A stretch of 7,715 nt of DNA, from the NCBI GenBank assembly GCA_019347775.1, contig JAHWKP010000082.1, positions 1 to 7,715 of the forward strand, given 5' to 3'. The translations under genes were made by a program, and so were the position numbers. Within the stretch, counting starts at the first letter, position 1, and the number at the start of each line of letters is the position of its first letter. Below, piece by piece: positions 5,043-7,715 of the stretch. The notes under the pieces are model-generated. The model was given only the letters and a program-made list of their open reading frames with translations, made no database searches and was not told the DNA's origin. Origin of the DNA: Actinomycetota bacterium. GTDB lineage: Bacteria; Actinomycetota; Acidimicrobiia; Acidimicrobiales; JAHWKP01.

Positions 5043-5591
5043 ATGGAGATCGTTCGCAAGCTGGAAACGCGCACGGCCGACTCGCCGAGCAGCCTGCAGG
5101 AGAACCAGGACCGCGAGCTGCGCGTCCGGCTCACCGCCGAGTCCCTGGAGGGCATGAAGAAGCGCGCCGAGGTGATCCTCGAGCAGCCGGTGGGCAGCAC
5201 GTTCGAGATCATCTGCGACGAAGGTGCCTACCTCTCCGGGGACGACACCGCGCCGCCACCGCTGTCGTACTTCAGCGCCGCCATCGCCTTCTGACTACTC
5301 ACCCAGCTCTCCCGGTTCGGGAGAATTACGAAGATGAACGTCGGGAGAATCCGCGTCGAGCAGGTGACCCGGTTCTACATGACGGGCTCCGCCCTCAAGG
5401 GCACCATGCAAGGCGGCGCCAAGGGTCTGGAGACCCGCATCGAGGTCGAGTCCGACGAGACGCCTGAGCGCATCCGGCACCTGATCCGCATGGGCGAGCA
5501 GACGTGCTTCACTCTCGGCGCGCTCACCGAACCGGTCCCCGTCCACACCACGGCGACCCTGAACGGAGAGAATCTTGAGCTGGAGGAGTGA
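5043..5591 (+). CDS. OsmC/Ohr-family peroxidase, candidate selenoprotein (in-frame TGA = Sec84)
   Basis: One 182-codon frame interrupted only by TGA at 5292-5294. The start ATG 5043 has AGGAGG (5030-5035) with a 7-base spacer. OsmC/Ohr proteins reduce organic peroxides with a peroxidatic Cys at the start of a long central helix and a second Cys near the C-terminal half. Here the text before the TGA (GDDTAPPPLSYFSAAIAF) and after it (LLTQLSRFGRITKMNVG) is one continuous helix region, and the TGA replaces the peroxidatic Cys. The partner Cys155 (GEQTCFTLGAL) is retained. The C-terminal strand HTTATLNGE is typical of the family. Rare codons (CTA, AGA, ATT) cluster just after the TGA, where a SECIS-like hairpin lies. 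The alternative is a nonsense mutation of TGC/TGT giving two fragments; an intact downstream half and the hairpin argue against it. Probable operon with the lipoprotein gene 37 bp downstream. Confidence 0.8.
5305..5327 (+). promoter_or_regulatory. Candidate bacterial SECIS hairpin
   Basis: TCTCCCG (5308-5314) pairs perfectly with CGGGAGA (5318-5324), loop GTT. A G-U and an A-U pair extend the base after one C-A mismatch (5305-5307 with 5325-5327). The apical loop begins 20 nt after the TGA and starts with G followed by U. That is within the spacing and loop-G rule described for bacterial SECIS elements and reminiscent of the GGUC loop of E. coli fdhF. SelB-dependent UGA decoding would need this structure. 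The loop is at the minimum size. Confidence 0.6.
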
Positions 5592-5628
5592 CGCGCCGGC
5601 CCGTCTGACCACACGAGGGGAGCCCCAC

Positions 5629-6624
5629 ATGACCAGGTTCACGTCCATCCCGCTGCTCGCCGTGGTGCTCGTCGCCGCCGCCCTCACCGGCTGCGGCGGC
5701 GACGACCCCGCCGGCGATCAGCAGTCCCAGACCGGGACCCTCTCCGCGGACCAGCCCGTCGCGGTCAGCGTCGGGGAGACGGCCGGGATCCCGACCGCCT
5801 TCATGCGCTTCGGCGTCGCCAAGGGCTTCTTCTCCGACGAGGGGCTCGACGTGGAGGTCGTGCCCGTGCAGGGCGCGGCGCCGATCGTCACCGGCGTGGT
5901 GAGCGGTGACTACACCATGGGCGGCTCCGATACGCAGACCTTCGCGCAGGCCGTCGCGCGGGGGCTGCCGCTGCTCATGATCGCCCCGGGGACGTCGGTG
6001 GACGAGGACCCGGAGTCGGACTTCTCGTCGATCATGGTCGCCGAGGACTCGCCCATCCGCGAGCCCGCAGATCTGCGCGGGAGTACTATCGCCATCAACA
6101 CCCTCGGCAACATCACCCAGGTCACCACGGCGGGAGCACTGGACGAGCTGGGGGTCGATCCGGACGCCGTGGACTACGCCGAGATCCCCTTCCCGGAGAT
6201 GACGGCGGCGGTCTCGGAGGGAGAGGTCGACGCCGCCTTCGTCATCGAGCCTTTCCGCACGATCGCGCTGTCGGCCGGGCTCCGGGAGGTCTTCCCGCCC
6301 TTCTCGAGGTTCCAGCCCGGGTTGCAAATCGGCTCGATCGTGACCACCCGCAGCTACGCGGAGGAGAACCCGGAGGTCGTCGACGCCTTCCAGCGGGCGC
6401 ACGCGCGCACCGCGACCTACATCGGAGAGCACCCGGAGGAGTTCCGCCAGGCGCTCCCCGAAATCGCCGAGATCGAGCCGAAGCTGGCTGAGGCGGTCAA
6501 CCTGCCGGTCTGGAAGGACCGCGTCGACGTGCCCTCGGTGCAGCGGGTGGCCGAGGCGATGGTCCGCTACGGGTTCGTGGACGAGCAGCCCCAGGTGACC
6601 GAGGCGATCGCCGAAGGGGCATGA
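5629..6624 (+). CDS. NitT/TauT-type ABC transporter substrate-binding lipoprotein
   Basis: A 331-aa secreted lipoprotein. ATG 5629 is preceded by GAGGGGAG (8-base spacer); longer in-frame openings lack a signal peptide at their start. The signal peptide MTRFTSIPLLAVVLVAAA ends in the lipobox LTGC, so Cys22 is lipidated. The mature part has the SsuA/THI5-like fold signature: VGETAGIPTAFMRFGVAKGFFSDEGL, then DVEVVPVQGAAPIVTGVVSGDYTMGG, the middle ADLRGSTIAINTLGN and GEVDAAFVIEPF. This group captures nitrate, sulfonates, riboflavin or thiamine precursors; the ligand cannot be read from the sequence. No permease or ATPase gene follows within the window, because the next gene is convergent and unrelated. 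It is 37 bp after the OsmC-like gene and probably co-transcribed with it, hinting at uptake of a sulfur- or redox-linked substrate (inference). Confidence 0.88.
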   Translation: MTRFTSIPLLAVVLVAAALTGCGGDDPAGDQQSQTGTLSADQPVAVSVGETAGIPTAFMRFGVAKGFFSDEGLDVEVVPVQGAAPIVTGVVSGDYTMGGSDTQTFAQAVARGLPLLMIAPGTSVDEDPESDFSSIMVAEDSPIREPADLRGSTIAINTLGNITQVTTAGALDELGVDPDAVDYAEIPFPEMTAAVSEGEVDAAFVIEPFRTIALSAGLREVFPPFSRFQPGLQIGSIVTTRSYAEENPEVVDAFQRAHARTATYIGEHPEEFRQALPEIAEIEPKLAEAVNLPVWKDRVDVPSVQRVAEAMVRYGFVDEQPQVTEAIAEGA

Positions 6625-6673
6625 TGTCGCCGGTGTCTGCGTCGCGGCCCGGCACGGGCGGGCGGCGCTCGCC

Positions 6674-7144
6674 TCAGCGTCCCGCCCGCACCCGGATCGC
6701 GCGCGGGGTGGCGCCGATCGGGGCGCCGCTGTCCCCGCCGGCCGCCGCCGCGGCGTCGATCGCGCGGCGGGCGGTCGCGGCGACGACGGCTCCCGCCAGC
6801 GCGAGCGCCGCCAGGAACGCCCACGCAAGACCGTACGAGATGCCCGCCAGGGCGCCGAACATCACCGGTCCGGCCGCGGCGCCCACGTAGACCCCGGTCT
6901 GGGTGATGCCGGTAGCGGTCGCCGGGGCGCCGCGGTTGCGCGAGACCACGGCAAGCTGGAAAAGGCCCGGCCACCCCCAGCCGCAGCCCATGGCCAACAG
7001 GGCACCGGGCACCAGCAGCCAGGAGCCGGACAGCGCGAGCAGCAGGTAGCCGACCGAGCCGGCGGTGAGCAGCACGGCGCACCAGCGGAGCCCCTCGCTG
7101 TCGCGGCGATCGGCGAGCGCGCCCGCGGAGATCCGGACGAGCAC
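6674..7144 (-). pseudogene. C-terminal third of an MFS transporter, truncated at a tRNA scar
   Basis: The coding sequence resembles the second half of a 12-helix major facilitator. A cytoplasmic motif VRISAGALADRRDSEGLR (the loop between helices 8 and 9) is followed by four hydrophobic helices: CAVLLTAGSVGYLLLAL, LVPGALLAMGCGWGWPGLF, TGITQTGVYVGAAAGPVMFG and WAFLAALALAGAVVAATA. It ends in a charged tail, stop TGA 6674-6676. Helices 1-8 are missing. Upstream of about 7145 the frame runs straight into tRNA T-arm sequence, so an in-frame ATG at 7201 is an artefact. It is convergent to the lipoprotein gene, with 49 bp between them. No substrate can be named. The break may be an integration junction or an assembly join. 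Confidence 0.72.
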
Positions 7145-7174
7145 CGGGGGGGACAGGATTTGAACCTGCGACCG
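7145..7174 (-). pseudogene. tRNA 3' remnant fused to the MFS fragment
   Basis: On the minus strand: CGGTC, T-stem GCAGG/CCTGT around loop TTCAAAT, then seven C residues as acceptor strand and G as discriminator. GGTCGCAGGTTCAAATCCTG is a typical actinobacterial tRNA T-arm (Pro or initiator Met). No D-arm, anticodon arm or G-rich 5' acceptor strand is found upstream. The MFS sequence begins directly after the acceptor bases. Confidence 0.62.
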
Positions 7175-7219
7175 CCCGGCGCCCAGCCGTGCACCCGCCA
7201 CGCGAGGCCCATGACGAAT

Positions 7220-7245
7220 AAAGCCTCCCGGCGAGAGGAGGCTTT
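7220..7245. terminator. Perfect 9-bp terminator hairpin, both strands
   Basis: AAAGCCTCC (7220-7228) pairs with GGAGGCTTT (7237-7245), loop CGGCGAGA. On the minus strand it is followed by ATTCG, giving TTTATT after the stem. It stands downstream of the CAU tRNA half and would have been that tRNA's terminator. The A-rich 5' arm makes it plausible on the plus strand too. Confidence 0.75.
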
Positions 7246-7253
7246 CGACTCGG

Positions 7254-7269
7254 CCCTACGGTCACCCGT

Positions 7270-7273
<4 letters not shown>
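7254..7273 (-). repeat. 8-bp hairpin next to tRNA 3' end (right copy)
   Basis: CCCTACGG (7254-7261) and CCGTAGGG (7266-7273) form a perfect stem with loop TCAC, three bases from the tRNA end at 7277. Its counterpart at 565-585 keeps the outer CCCT/AGGG and CGG/CCG pairs but differs by one added A-T pair and in the loop. Confidence 0.6.
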
Positions 7274-7623
<350 letters not shown>

Positions 7624-7715
7624 GTGGTGCTCGTCGTTGCTGAGGCGGGTGGCTGCGCGTGCAATCGGACGGCGGGCCTGCGGGCTGAGGCTTTGCTCGA
7701 GCAGGTCCGAAAGGT
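7624..7715 (+). CDS. Possible start of a gene running off the window
   Basis: GTG 7624 (or GTG 7627) follows GGAGAAAGG with a 4-base gap and opens 30 codons without a stop to the window edge: VVLVVAEAGGCACNRTAG, then LRAEALLEQVRK. The end is partly helical (RAEALLEQVRK). Too little is present to name a family, and the frame could be chance in high-GC DNA. If real, it belongs to the element to the right of the tRNA half. Confidence 0.25.
   Translation, partial: MVLVVAEAGGCACNRTAGLRAEALLEQVRK

Noticed and set aside
5334..5591. A separate 85-aa gene starting at ATG 5334
   Set aside because: No ribosome-binding site, and codons 85-97 upstream of this ATG match the OsmC helix in the same frame; it is the second half of the TGA-containing gene.
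5575..5628. Earlier start for the substrate-binding protein
   Set aside because: It would put 18 polar residues before the signal peptide and overlap the OsmC gene; ATG 5629 has both a ribosome-binding site and a proper lipoprotein signal.
5524..6828. Long minus-strand reading frame opposite the lipoprotein gene
   Set aside because: Arg/His/Asp-rich shadow of a high-GC gene; no domain, and it crosses two real genes.

Overview
This 7.7-kb window is high-GC and looks actinobacterial (Actinomycetota or a close relative). The codons are GC-rich, ribosome-binding sites of the AGGAGG type occur, one gene appears leaderless behind a TANNNT -10 box, and the protein families found are common in that phylum. 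The window is a mosaic with several abrupt junctions. It reads like accessory DNA between tRNA-derived scars, although a metagenomic misassembly at some junctions cannot be excluded.

Left end (1-829). The 3' end of a frameshifted DDE transposase (1-403) is followed by about 430 bp without a gene. This stretch holds the 3' end of a degraded tRNA (488-512, minus strand), terminator-like hairpins, a second tRNA-like 3' end (581-597) and a large imperfect inverted repeat (701-763).

Middle (830-4167). Four minus-strand genes, closely spaced or overlapping, run from 3590 down to 830: a small protein with a suspected PUA/EVE-like fold, an AAA-type ATPase with a DUF5925-like N-terminus, a PD-(D/E)XK nuclease with a one-base frameshift, and a 73-aa unknown protein. 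A 142-aa protein, probably a regulator, is divergent from them (3739-4167, +). The shared upstream region carries four phased copies of a TCTRTRRY motif. Together this looks like a restriction- or defence-type cassette, possibly sensing modified DNA; that function is inferred from domains only.

Right (4329-7201). The first ~50 codons of another Mrr-like restriction protein run in frame into a short-chain dehydrogenase (SDR) that lacks the segment carrying the Ser-Tyr-Lys catalytic residues. Next is an OsmC/Ohr-family gene, 5043-5591, with an in-frame TGA exactly at the peroxidatic cysteine position. A 7-bp hairpin with a G-first loop lies about 20 nt downstream, so this is a strong selenocysteine candidate and the most notable item in the window. 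It is followed by a NitT/TauT-type substrate-binding lipoprotein. Convergent to that is the C-terminal third of an MFS transporter, cut off at a tRNA T-arm fragment.

Right end (7145-7715). Two more minus-strand tRNA 3' fragments are present, one a CAU-anticodon (initiator-Met-like) half. A perfect terminator hairpin, a cluster of TTGAC repeats that may be integrase arm sites, and the possible start of a further gene complete the window. A 17-bp direct repeat (581-597 and 7270-7286), covering a tRNA 3' end and its downstream flank, brackets 6.7 kb that contains both gene groups.
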